Shown here in pieces: positions 33,999 through 41,843 of a stretch of DNA of 64,000 nucleotides. Under the pieces are notes generated by a model. That model did not search any database. It saw only the letters and a program-made list of their open reading frames with translations, and had not been told where the DNA came from. The stretch is from assembly GCF_013031355.1 (NCBI RefSeq), contig NZ_WPZO01000003.1:310001-374000 (forward strand), read 5' to 3'. The translations under genes were made by a program, and so were the position numbers. The stretch is from Ruegeria arenilitoris. Lineage in GTDB: Bacteria; Pseudomonadota; Alphaproteobacteria; Rhodobacterales; Rhodobacteraceae. Positions within the stretch are counted from its first letter, which is position 1; the number at the start of each line of letters is the position of its first letter.

Positions 33999-35023
33999 AC
34001 CGTCTCTGTCACCTTTCTCAGATGGCGCGGCGCGTCCGGATCGATTCCACGGGCGCGGGCCACGGCCTCGACCATACTGTAAAACGAGGTGATGGTGGCA
34101 ATGGGGTCGGTCAGCCAGTGATCGGTGCGCGTCACCGGCAGGCTCTGTGCACGGGCCACCTTTTCGGTGGCCGCAAAAACCGCAGCCCCTTTGACGGCCA
34201 GAGCATCCGCAGCCTCGGCCGTCGTCTGCTCCGCCGCATCCGCTGCAGCGAATACGATGGTGGGGAACCCTTCTTCGACAATCGAGACCGGCCCATGCAA
34301 AACCTCGGCCGCCGAATAGCTTTCGGCGTGAATTTGGCAGGTTTCCTTGATCTTCAGCGCGGCCTCGTTGGACATCGCAAAGGATGGACCGCGGCCCAGC
34401 GTGAACAGCGACCGGCCCGTGATCGCCTCGGCTGCGGCCGACCAGTCGCCTTGTGCAGCCTGCGCCAGATGACCCGGCAGGGATCGGATCGCGCCGGACA
34501 ATTCGCTGTCGCGCTTGATCTCTGCCATCAGCCACAAACCAGCCACCAGCGAGGTGACAAACGTCTTGGTCGCGGCCACGCTCAGTTCCGGCCCCGCGTG
34601 CAGAGGCAGTACGGCGTCTGTCACTCCGGCCAGTCGCGAGCTTTCGTCATTGGTGATGGCTACGGTCAGCCCGCCGCCGGATTTCAACGACCGTGTCATT
34701 CCCACGATATCGGGGCTTTGGCCGGACTGGGATACCGACAGGCACAACGCCCCCTTAGCCCGCAGGTCCACGCCATAGATCGAACTGACCGACGGCCCGA
34801 CGGACGCCGCAGGCAGTTTCAGCAGCAACTCGGCGGCGTATTTCAGATACAGGCAGGCATGATCGGACGATCCCCGCGCTACCGTGATCAGAAACCGGGG
34901 ATCGGCGTCCTTGACCAGCCTTGCCGCGTCCAGAATGTTGGTCGCACCCTGGCTCAGCAACCGATCAACGGCGTCGGGGATCTCCAGAATCTCCTGACGC
35001 ATTTTCGAACTGTGTTCAGTCAT
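33995..35023 (-). CDS. SIS-domain sugar isomerase/deaminase (GlmS-C-like, NagB-II type)
   Basis: A 342-residue protein with two SIS domains and no glutaminase domain: T-V-A-R-G-S-S-D-H-A near 48, S-V-S-Q-S-G-Q-S-P-D-I-V near 96, L-G-R-G-P-S-F-A near 209, and a C-terminal E-A-V-A-R-A-R-G-I-D-P-D-A-P-R-H-L-R-K-V-T-E-T-V, as in the GlmS isomerase half. Between nagA and a GntR regulator, it most likely turns GlcN-6-P into Fru-6-P and ammonia. An AgaS-like role on galactosamine is the alternative. Confidence 0.88.
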   Translation of the reverse strand: MTEHSSKMRQEILEIPDAVDRLLSQGATNILDAARLVKDADPRFLITVARGSSDHACLYLKYAAELLLKLPAASVGPSVSSIYGVDLRAKGALCLSVSQSGQSPDIVGMTRSLKSGGGLTVAITNDESSRLAGVTDAVLPLHAGPELSVAATKTFVTSLVAGLWLMAEIKRDSELSGAIRSLPGHLAQAAQGDWSAAAEAITGRSLFTLGRGPSFAMSNEAALKIKETCQIHAESYSAAEVLHGPVSIVEEGFPTIVFAAADAAEQTTAEAADALAVKGAAVFAATEKVARAQSLPVTRTDHWLTDPIATITSFYSMVEAVARARGIDPDAPRHLRKVTETV

Positions 35024-35041
35024 GTTTTCCGGCCTTTCCGG

Positions 35042-35791
35042 TTACAACCGCAACTCGGCGACAAAATCATAGGCGTCACCGCGATAAAGCGACCGGGTCA
35101 GTTCCGCGACCCGTCCGTTTTTGAGGAATGAAATTCGTTCGATGTTCAACCCGGCGGCCCCTTCGGGCACGTCCAGCAACTCGGCCTCGCGCGCCGCCAG
35201 ATTGAGCGCCGAGATCTTCTGCACCGCGCGCACCGGCCGCCGGCCCAAACCGTCCAACACCTCGTAAAGCGAGGTTGTCACCTCAATCGGGTTCGGCAGG
35301 ATATCCAGCGGTAGTGCCGCGCGCTCAAGCGCCAGCGGACGGCCGTCCGCCTCGCGCAGGCGGTAGATGCGGGAAATCTGTTCGCCATCTTTCAGGCTCA
35401 GCGCCTTGACCTCTTCCGGGGTGGGCGCAAAGACACCGCGTTCCAGCCATTTCGAGGTTGTGCGCATTCCCCGGCTCGACATGTCCTCGGTAAACGATGT
35501 CAGATGCGTCAGCGATTGCTCGACCCGCGGCACAGGTTCGCGAATGAACGAGCCAGAGCCTTGCCGCTGTTCGATCACGCCCTCCTGAACCAGTTCCTGA
35601 ATTGCCTTGCGCACGGTGACCCGCGACAGATCGGTGATCTCAACCAGTTCCCGTTCCGAAGGCAGAGAAGTGTTCGGAGCCAGTACGCCGGTATCGATCC
35701 CCTCTTGCAGCCTACGCCGCAACTGGACATAGCGCGGGCCTTTTTCGGGGCTCAGCCATTGATCGGCGCGCAGGAAGTCAGCGATGCTCAT
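35042..35791 (-). CDS. GntR/HutC-family transcriptional regulator with UTRA domain
   Basis: A 249-residue regulator. Winged helix at about 15-80 (S-L-P-S-E-R-E-L-V-E then L-S-R-V-T-V-R-K-A-I-Q-E-L and Q-G-S-G-S-F-I), then a UTRA ligand domain (about 95-245). Such NagR/DasR-like proteins are released from DNA by phosphorylated amino sugars, which fits the surrounding genes. It probably binds the paired GGTAT sites in the 36647-36818 control region. Overlaps the kinase gene by 14 bases. Confidence 0.9.
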   Translation of the reverse strand: MSIADFLRADQWLSPEKGPRYVQLRRRLQEGIDTGVLAPNTSLPSERELVEITDLSRVTVRKAIQELVQEGVIEQRQGSGSFIREPVPRVEQSLTHLTSFTEDMSSRGMRTTSKWLERGVFAPTPEEVKALSLKDGEQISRIYRLREADGRPLALERAALPLDILPNPIEVTTSLYEVLDGLGRRPVRAVQKISALNLAAREAELLDVPEGAAGLNIERISFLKNGRVAELTRSLYRGDAYDFVAELRL

Positions 35792-36647
35792 GACGTACCT
35801 CCTTGGCCATGGCCAACGCGCCGGTCAGGGGTTCACCTTGCGGAGGGCGAATGGCGGATTGCATCTCGTCCGGCAGATAGGGCCCGTAGTGCCCCGCGAT
35901 CCCGCCGGTCAGACAGATCGCCCCACCCGATTGCCAGCCCAACCGCTTCGCGGTTTCGGTGATGTAATCAGCCCCGGCCTTCAGGATTTCCACTGCAACG
36001 GAGTCGCCGGCCTGTGCGGCAGACGTCACTGCGGGCGCAAGCGCACCGAACTGCGCGGGCGTCGCAGAGCCCGCGAAAGACACGATGCCTGCCGGACCGT
36101 GCAAGTCAGCCAGCAGCTTTTGCGTCAAGCCGGTCTGAACCTGAGTGCCATCATAGGCGCACAGCGTTTCGGACAAGGCCCGGCGCCCGACCCACTGGGC
36201 CGAGGCCTCATCCCCCAGTACCGACCCCCAGCCCCCGGCGAACCGCATCGCACCATCCAGCTGAACCGCAAGGAATGATCCGGTGCCGCAATGCGCTATC
36301 AAACCGTCCTGTGCACCCAAAGCGCCGCGCACGGCGGCGGGGCGATCATCCTCGACCCGCGCGCAAGTCAGGCCCAGCGCATCGCGCAAACGCCCGGCGA
36401 TGACATCATCGGTCACACCTGCAAGGCCAACAAATGCAGGCCAACTGCGCAGGTCCGCGACCTCAACCTGACGGGACAAGGCGTCAAGCCCGGTTCGAAT
36501 CTGGTCAAGCGCCCCGTCAAAATCGGTCGAGACATTGGCAGCGCCCGTTTCAACGCAATGGGTCACCCCATTGATTTCACAGGCCACCCGGCAGCGCGTT
36601 CCGCCACCATCCACCGCCAATACGGCGCTATTTCGAGACTCGGTCAT
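35778..36647 (-). CDS. N-acetylglucosamine/N-acetylmuramate kinase, BadF/BadG/BcrA ATPase family
   Basis: A 289-residue ASKHA-fold kinase: phosphate-1 loop D-G-G-G-T-R-C near residue 14, G-L-A-G-V-T-D near 73, phosphate-2 H-C-G-T-G-S near 119, and a G-G-W-G-S-V-L-G-D-E block near 138, then L-T-G-G-I-A-G. Family members NagK and MurK phosphorylate GlcNAc and MurNAc; with murQ across the divergent promoter this is the likely role. The ATG at 36647 has no Shine-Dalgarno, and a TATAAT lies just 10 bases upstream, so the message may be leaderless. Confidence 0.88.
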   Translation of the reverse strand: MTESRNSAVLAVDGGGTRCRVACEINGVTHCVETGAANVSTDFDGALDQIRTGLDALSRQVEVADLRSWPAFVGLAGVTDDVIAGRLRDALGLTCARVEDDRPAAVRGALGAQDGLIAHCGTGSFLAVQLDGAMRFAGGWGSVLGDEASAQWVGRRALSETLCAYDGTQVQTGLTQKLLADLHGPAGIVSFAGSATPAQFGALAPAVTSAAQAGDSVAVEILKAGADYITETAKRLGWQSGGAICLTGGIAGHYGPYLPDEMQSAIRPPQGEPLTGALAMAKEVRHEHR

Positions 36648-36651
36648 GACA

Positions 36652-36788
36652 ATACCATTATAATACCTATTGAGGATAAGAAAGCCCGCATTTCGAAAAA
36701 ATCTTGGCGCAGAGCCCAGTTTTACTGATTTAGCCGCAGAAATCTCACGGTGAAAGAAAAATCTAGACAAGTGGTATTAGATAGGTAT
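36652..36788. promoter_or_regulatory. Divergent control region with two matching operator-like sites
   Basis: Site 1 (36652-36668, read on minus) is AGGTATTATAATGGTAT; site 2 (36772-36788, plus) is TGGTATTAGATAGGTAT. Both contain two GGTAT half-sites in direct repeat with an 11-bp start-to-start spacing, and they point outward in opposite directions. Site 1 contains a TATAAT (36662-36657) that is a candidate -10 for the kinase arm. Site 2 lies 30 bases upstream of the murQ start. The GntR regulator is the natural candidate binder. Confidence 0.6.
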
Positions 36789-36817
36789 CGTATAACGAAC
36801 ACACGAGGGGGATTCTC

Positions 36818-37702
36818 TTGACGCTGCCGCCGACTGAACAATTGCACCCTGACGCCTTACAGCTGACCCCAGGCAATCTGGTCGGTGCGGCGCGCGCGCT
36901 GGCCGAGGGGCAGATCGCCGCGGCCACCGCCGTCCGCGACGCGCTGGACAACATCGCGCGCGGCGCCGAGGCTATGGCCGAAACGATCCGCACCGATGGC
37001 GTGCTGCATTTCGTGGCCGCCGGATCGTCGGGGCTGATGGCGGCAGCCGACGCGCAAGAGTTGGGCGGCACTTTCTCAATCGCCCCTGCCCGCCTGCGCA
37101 TTCATATGGCCGGAGGCCTGCCAACTGGTGTCCAGATGCCAGGCGGAGCCGAAGACGCGACCGACGGTCTCGACGACGTACTGAGCGCACTGACCCCGCA
37201 CGACACGGTGATCGCAGTGTCGGCCAGCGGATCCACGCCCTATACATTGGCGGCCGCGAAGATCGCCAGCGCACGCAACGCCACCGTGATCGGCATCGCC
37301 AACAACGCTGGCAGCCCATTGTTACAAGGCGCAAATATTCCGATCCTTCTAGCCACACCGCCCGAGCTGATCTCGGGCTCGACCCGCATGGGCGCGGGAA
37401 CGGCACAGAAGATCGCGCTGAACATGCTGTCCTCACTGATGGCGGTCGAGTTGGGCCATGTGCATGGCGGGATGATGGTCAATATGCGCGCTGATAATGA
37501 CAAGCTGCGGGCGCGCGCAACCGGGATCGTCGCCCGGATCGCCGAAGTGGACACCAACACTGCACAGCAGGCGCTGGATGCGGCAAACGGAGAGGTAAAA
37601 CCCGCCATCCTGATCGCCGCAAAGGGCCTGTCGCTGGCGCAGGCCGAAGCCCGGCTGCAGGCCAGCAAAGGAATTCTGACCGCAGCACTGACGCAATACT
37701 GA
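36818..37702 (+). CDS. murQ: N-acetylmuramic acid 6-phosphate etherase (MurQ-like)
   Basis: A 294-residue SIS-fold protein. S-A-S-G-S-T-P-Y near 129, S-G-S-T-R-M-G-A-G-T-A-Q-K near 187-199, and H-V-H-G-G-M-M-V-N-M-R-A-D-N-D-K-L near 216 match MurQ; Glu in A-Q-E-L-G-G-T-F aligns with the catalytic acid of MurQ. MurQ cleaves the D-lactyl ether of MurNAc-6-P to GlcNAc-6-P. The early loop reads A-G-S-S-G-L-M-A rather than the usual A-G-T-S-G-R-L-G. The TTG at 36818 is the start, preceded by GAGGGGGA. Confidence 0.87.
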   Translation: MTLPPTEQLHPDALQLTPGNLVGAARALAEGQIAAATAVRDALDNIARGAEAMAETIRTDGVLHFVAAGSSGLMAAADAQELGGTFSIAPARLRIHMAGGLPTGVQMPGGAEDATDGLDDVLSALTPHDTVIAVSASGSTPYTLAAAKIASARNATVIGIANNAGSPLLQGANIPILLATPPELISGSTRMGAGTAQKIALNMLSSLMAVELGHVHGGMMVNMRADNDKLRARATGIVARIAEVDTNTAQQALDAANGEVKPAILIAAKGLSLAQAEARLQASKGILTAALTQY

Positions 37703-37728
37703 CAAAGACAAACAAACGGGAGAGAACA

Positions 37729-38982
37729 ATGACATACAGAAGCCTGAAGTTGGCCTTGCTAGGCACGACCCTGATAGCGACAAGCGCCCTTGCCGAGGAC
37801 GTGACGCTGACCATTGAAAGCTGGCGCAACGACGACCTGACCCTGTGGCAGGACCAGATCATTCCAGCCTTCGAAGCCGCGCACCCCGGCATCAAGATTC
37901 AGTTCACCCCCTCAGCCCCGGCGGAATACAACGCCGTGCTGAACTCGAAACTCGACGCGGGCTCGGCTGGCGACCTGATCACCTGCCGCCCGTTCGACGC
38001 CTCTCTGGCGCTGTATGAAGCCGGCCACCTGACCGACCTGTCGGGTGTCGAAGCGATGGGCAACTTCTCGGACGTTGCGAAATCGGCGTGGCAGACGGAT
38101 GACGGCGCGGTCAGCTTCTGTGTTCCGATGGCCTCGGTGATCCATGGCTTCATCTACAACAAGGACGCGTTCAACGAACTGGGCATCGAGGTTCCCACCA
38201 CTGAGGATGAGTTCTTTGCCGCCCTCGACAAGATCAGGGAAGACGGCACCTATGTTCCTCTGGCCATGGGTACCAACGACCAGTGGGAAGCCGCCACGAT
38301 GGGCTACAACAACATAGGTCCGAACTATTGGAAGGGTGAGGAAGGCCGCCAGGCGCTGATCTCGGGCGAACAGAAACTGACCGATGAGGTCTGGACTGCC
38401 CCCTACGCGACCCTCGCCCGCTGGGCCGAATATATGGGCGACGGGTATGAGGCGCAGACCTATCCCGACAGCCAGAACATCTTTACTTTGGGCCGGGCCG
38501 CGATTTATCCCGCCGGATCTTGGGAAATCTCGGGCTTCAACGCGCAGGCCGATTTCGAGATGGGCGCGTTCAAGCCTCCGGTCCGGAATGCGGGTGACAC
38601 CTGCTATATCTCGGACCACACCGATATCGGCATCGGCATGAATGCAGCCACAAAACACCCTGAGGCGGCTGAGATCTTCCTCGCATGGGTTGCAAGCCCC
38701 GAGTTCGCCGAGATCTTCGGCAACGCCCTGCCCGGCTTCTTCCCGCTGTCCAGCACTCCGGTCGAACTGCAGGACCCGCTGGCTAAGGAAATCGTCGGCT
38801 GGCGTGAGGAATGCGAGTCGACCATCCGCTCGACCTATCAGATCCTGTCGCGCGGCACGCCGAACCTTGAGAATGAGACCTGGGGCGCGTCGGTCGCTGC
38901 CATCAAGGGCGCCAAATCGCCCGAGGAACTGGGCGCCGAGCTGCAGGAAGGCCTGTCCAGCTGGTACGCCCCGCACCAGTAA
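37729..38982 (+). CDS. Sugar ABC transporter substrate-binding protein (family 1)
   Basis: A 417-residue periplasmic protein with a Sec signal peptide (first about 22 residues, ending S-A-L-A). The mature part has the SBP_bac_1 pattern: V-T-L-T-I-E-S-W-R-N-D-D-L, A-F-E-A-A-H-P-G-I-K-I near 47, and A-A-I-Y-P-A-G-S-W-E-I near 258. The ligand is probably an amino sugar, a peptidoglycan fragment or a chitooligosaccharide, judged from murQ and nagA. GGGAGAG precedes the ATG. First transporter gene of the arm. Confidence 0.92.
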   Translation: MTYRSLKLALLGTTLIATSALAEDVTLTIESWRNDDLTLWQDQIIPAFEAAHPGIKIQFTPSAPAEYNAVLNSKLDAGSAGDLITCRPFDASLALYEAGHLTDLSGVEAMGNFSDVAKSAWQTDDGAVSFCVPMASVIHGFIYNKDAFNELGIEVPTTEDEFFAALDKIREDGTYVPLAMGTNDQWEAATMGYNNIGPNYWKGEEGRQALISGEQKLTDEVWTAPYATLARWAEYMGDGYEAQTYPDSQNIFTLGRAAIYPAGSWEISGFNAQADFEMGAFKPPVRNAGDTCYISDHTDIGIGMNAATKHPEAAEIFLAWVASPEFAEIFGNALPGFFPLSSTPVELQDPLAKEIVGWREECESTIRSTYQILSRGTPNLENETWGASVAAIKGAKSPEELGAELQEGLSSWYAPHQ

Positions 38983-38991
38983 GCTGACACC

Positions 38992-39019
38992 TACCCGGGC
39001 GGAAATGCCCGCCCGGGTA
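38992..39019 (+). other. Intergenic GC-rich hairpin after the binding-protein gene
   Basis: TACCCGGGCGG and CCGCCCGGGTA form an 11-bp stem with a six-base loop, without a following T-tract. Such hairpins between a binding-protein gene and its permease genes typically protect the upstream mRNA and raise binding-protein output relative to the membrane parts. Confidence 0.65.
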
Positions 39020-39047
39020 CACCCTACACTCCGTTGAAAGCAGTCCA

Positions 39048-39962
39048 ATGAACCGCCCCCGCATCCGCTGGCATATCGTCGTGTTTCTGGCACCGGCCGT
39101 ACTTGTCTATACGGCGGTGATGATCTTTCCGCTGTTCAACACGCTACGTCTGGCGCTGTTTACCGAAGTCGATCAGACCCGCGTGTTCGTTGGATTGCAG
39201 AACTTTAAGACGCTGTTTTTCGATCCAGTCTGGTCCGAGCAGTTCTGGAATGCACTGGGAAACAACTTCTGGTTCTTCCTGATCCACATGCTGGTGCAGA
39301 ACCCCATCGGGATCGCACTGGCAGCGCTGCTGAGCCACCCGCGCCTGCGGTTTGCCGCGCTGTACCGCTCGGCGATTTTCATTCCGACAATCCTCAGTTT
39401 CGTGATCGTTGGTTTTGCGTGGAAACTGATCCTGTCTCCGATCTGGGGCATCGCTCCGTCGATGCTGGACGCCATCGGGCTGAAATCGCTTTTCGCGCCA
39501 TGGCTGGGGAAAGAGGAATACGCCCTGACCACGCTAGCGCTGATCTCGGTCTGGCAGTTCGTCGGCATCCCGATGATGCTGATCTACGCCGCCCTGCTGA
39601 CCATCCCCGAAGAAATCCTTGAGGCCGGAGAAATCGACGGCATCACTGGCGCCTCGGCCTTCTGGAAGATCAAGTTGCCGCTGATCCTGCCGTCGATCGG
39701 GATCATCTCGATCCTGACCTTCGTGGGGAACTTCAATGCGTTCGACTTGATCTATGCGTCCCAAGGCGCACTGGCGGGGCCGGATTTCTCAACCGACATT
39801 CTGGGCACCTTCATGTATCGCACCTTCTTTGGCTTCCAGCTGCAACTGGGCGACCCGCATATGGGATCGGCCATCGCCGGGGCCATGTTCGCGATCATCC
39901 TCGTGGGCGTCTGCATTTACCTGTTCGGCATCCAGACCCGGATGCGCCGGTATCAACTGTGA
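39048..39962 (+). CDS. Sugar ABC transporter permease (MalF/UgpA-like)
   Basis: A 304-residue inner-membrane protein with six predicted helices; the coupling loop E-A-G-E-I-D-G-I-T-G-A-S-A-F-W-K-I-K-L-P falls around residues 190-209, characteristic of MalF-type permeases. It partners with the following permease gene, 10 bases downstream. Confidence 0.93.
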   Translation: MNRPRIRWHIVVFLAPAVLVYTAVMIFPLFNTLRLALFTEVDQTRVFVGLQNFKTLFFDPVWSEQFWNALGNNFWFFLIHMLVQNPIGIALAALLSHPRLRFAALYRSAIFIPTILSFVIVGFAWKLILSPIWGIAPSMLDAIGLKSLFAPWLGKEEYALTTLALISVWQFVGIPMMLIYAALLTIPEEILEAGEIDGITGASAFWKIKLPLILPSIGIISILTFVGNFNAFDLIYASQGALAGPDFSTDILGTFMYRTFFGFQLQLGDPHMGSAIAGAMFAIILVGVCIYLFGIQTRMRRYQL

Positions 39963-39972
39963 GGGCGCAGGG

Positions 39973-40812
39973 ATGAACAAAGCACGCCAAAACCCGCTGA
40001 ATACTACCGCGATGCACGGGGCGCTGATCCTTTACACGCTGATCGCACTGTTCCCGGTCTTCGTGATCCTGATCAACAGCTTCAAAACCCGCCGCGCGAT
40101 CTTTCGCGAGCCGCTGGCCCTGCCGAATGCCGACAGTTTCTCGCTGATCGGGTATGAGACGGTGATGAAGCAGGGGGATTTCTTCCTCTACTTCCAGAAC
40201 TCGATGATCGTCACCGTGGCGTCGCTGTTCTTCATCCTGCTGTTCGGAGCCATGGCGGCCTACGCGCTGTCGGAGTACCAGTTTAAAGGCAACCTGCTGA
40301 TGGGGCTCTACCTAGCTCTGGGGATCATGATCCCGATCCGTATCGGCACCGTGGCGATCCTTGAGATGATGGTGGCCACCGGGCTGGTGAACACGCTCTG
40401 GGCACTGATCCTTGTCTACACGGCGCAAGGCTTACCCTTGGCGGTGTTCATCCTGTCCGAATTCATGCGGCAAGTCAGCGATGACCTGAAGAACGCAGGA
40501 CGCATCGACGGGTTGTCGGAGTATACGATCTTTTTCCGGCTGGTGCTGCCTCTGGTTCGGCCGGCAATGGCGACCGTGGCCGTGTTCAACATGATCCCGA
40601 TCTGGAATGACCTCTGGTTCCCGCTGATCCTTGCGCCTGCCGAAGAGACCAAGACTCTCACGCTGGGCAGTCAGGTCTTCATTGGCCAGTTCGTCACCGA
40701 CTGGAACGCGGTTCTGTCTGCCCTGTCGATGGCGATCCTGCCGGTGCTAATTCTCTATGTCATCTTCTCGCGCCAGCTAATCCGCGGCATCACTTCAGGA
40801 GCTGTCAAATGA
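39973..40812 (+). CDS. Sugar ABC transporter permease (MalG/UgpE-like)
   Basis: A 279-residue permease with six helices; coupling loop N-A-G-R-I-D-G-L-S-E-Y-T-I-F at about 174-187 and final I-F-S-R-Q-L-I-R-G-I-T-S-G-A-V-K, as in the MalG group. The ATG at 39973 follows GCAGGG; a longer open frame from 39754 lies inside the upstream gene. It overlaps the oxidoreductase gene by 4 bases. Confidence 0.93.
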   Translation: MNKARQNPLNTTAMHGALILYTLIALFPVFVILINSFKTRRAIFREPLALPNADSFSLIGYETVMKQGDFFLYFQNSMIVTVASLFFILLFGAMAAYALSEYQFKGNLLMGLYLALGIMIPIRIGTVAILEMMVATGLVNTLWALILVYTAQGLPLAVFILSEFMRQVSDDLKNAGRIDGLSEYTIFFRLVLPLVRPAMATVAVFNMIPIWNDLWFPLILAPAEETKTLTLGSQVFIGQFVTDWNAVLSALSMAILPVLILYVIFSRQLIRGITSGAVK

Positions 40813-41843
40813 CCCGTGTTCTGATTGCAGGCCTCGGCAATATGGGGCTGAGCCATGCGCTGGCCCATCACCACCACCCGGACGCGCAGATCGTGGGATT
40901 GGTGAACCGGTCCGGCCGCGTGGATCACCCGGACCTTGCGAACTATCCAGCCTATTCGGATTTTCAGACTGCGCTGACCGAGACGAAGCCCGATCTGGTC
41001 GTGATCGCCACCTATTCCGACAGCCATGCTGATTATGCCTGTGCCGCGATGGAGACCGGGGCGCATGTGTTTGTCGAAAAGCCCCTGGCCACCAACGTCG
41101 CCGACGCACGGCGCGTGGTCGAAACCGCCACCCGGCTGAACCGCAAACTGGTCGTAGGTTACATCCTGCGCCATCACCCCTCATGGATGCGCCTGATCGC
41201 CGAGGCGCGGGATCTGGGCGGGCCGTACGTGTTCCGGCTAAACCTGAACCAGCAATCCTCCGGCGCTGAGTGGGAAACGCATAAAGCACTCATGCAGACG
41301 ACTTCGCCCATCGTGGATTGCGGCGTGCACTATGTCGACGTGATGTGCCAGATCACCGATGCCCAGCCCGTTCGCGTGCACGGCATGGGCCTTCGCCTGT
41401 CCGATGAGATCGCCGAGGACATGTATAATTACGGGCAGTTTCAGGTGATCTTCGACGATGGTTCGGTCGGTTGGTACGAGGCCGGATGGGGCCCGATGAT
41501 GTCTGAGACGGCGTTCTTCGTAAAAGACATCGTCTCGCCCAACGGTTCAGTTTCGATCACCGATGGCAACAAAGGGGCATCGGCCAATATCGACGGCCAC
41601 ACCAAGGTTGGCGGCTTACTGGTCCACACGCCAAGCGGAGATCGCACCATCGAGATGCCCGATGAGCCCGGCCATCAGGAACTCTGCGATGCCGAGCAAG
41701 CCTATATGCTGCACGCCATTGCGGAAGACATCAACCTGACACGTCACATGAATGACGCCGTCCAATCCCTTGCCATTTGTCTGGCCGCCGATGAAAGCAT
41801 CCGCACCGGCCACCCCGTTTCGCTAAAGGAGCCCACATCATGA
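40809..41843 (+). CDS. Gfo/Idh/MocA family NAD(P)-dependent oxidoreductase
   Basis: A 344-residue dehydrogenase: Rossmann start V-L-I-A-G-L-G-N-M-G-L-S-H, the family motif V-E-K-P-L-A-T near 95, and V-D-C-G-V-H-Y-V-D-V near 171 with the catalytic-type His. Substrates are typically sugars, inositols or their acids. It is embedded between the permease and ATPase genes of the transporter, with 4-base overlaps on both sides, so its substrate is likely the imported sugar or a derivative. Confidence 0.92.
   Translation: MTRVLIAGLGNMGLSHALAHHHHPDAQIVGLVNRSGRVDHPDLANYPAYSDFQTALTETKPDLVVIATYSDSHADYACAAMETGAHVFVEKPLATNVADARRVVETATRLNRKLVVGYILRHHPSWMRLIAEARDLGGPYVFRLNLNQQSSGAEWETHKALMQTTSPIVDCGVHYVDVMCQITDAQPVRVHGMGLRLSDEIAEDMYNYGQFQVIFDDGSVGWYEAGWGPMMSETAFFVKDIVSPNGSVSITDGNKGASANIDGHTKVGGLLVHTPSGDRTIEMPDEPGHQELCDAEQAYMLHAIAEDINLTRHMNDAVQSLAICLAADESIRTGHPVSLKEPTS

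Noticed and set aside
34001..34535. Upstream extension of the nagA frame that could suggest a fusion protein
   Set aside because: The extension runs through the SIS gene in another frame and is low-complexity; nagA conservation begins at the ATG at 33998.
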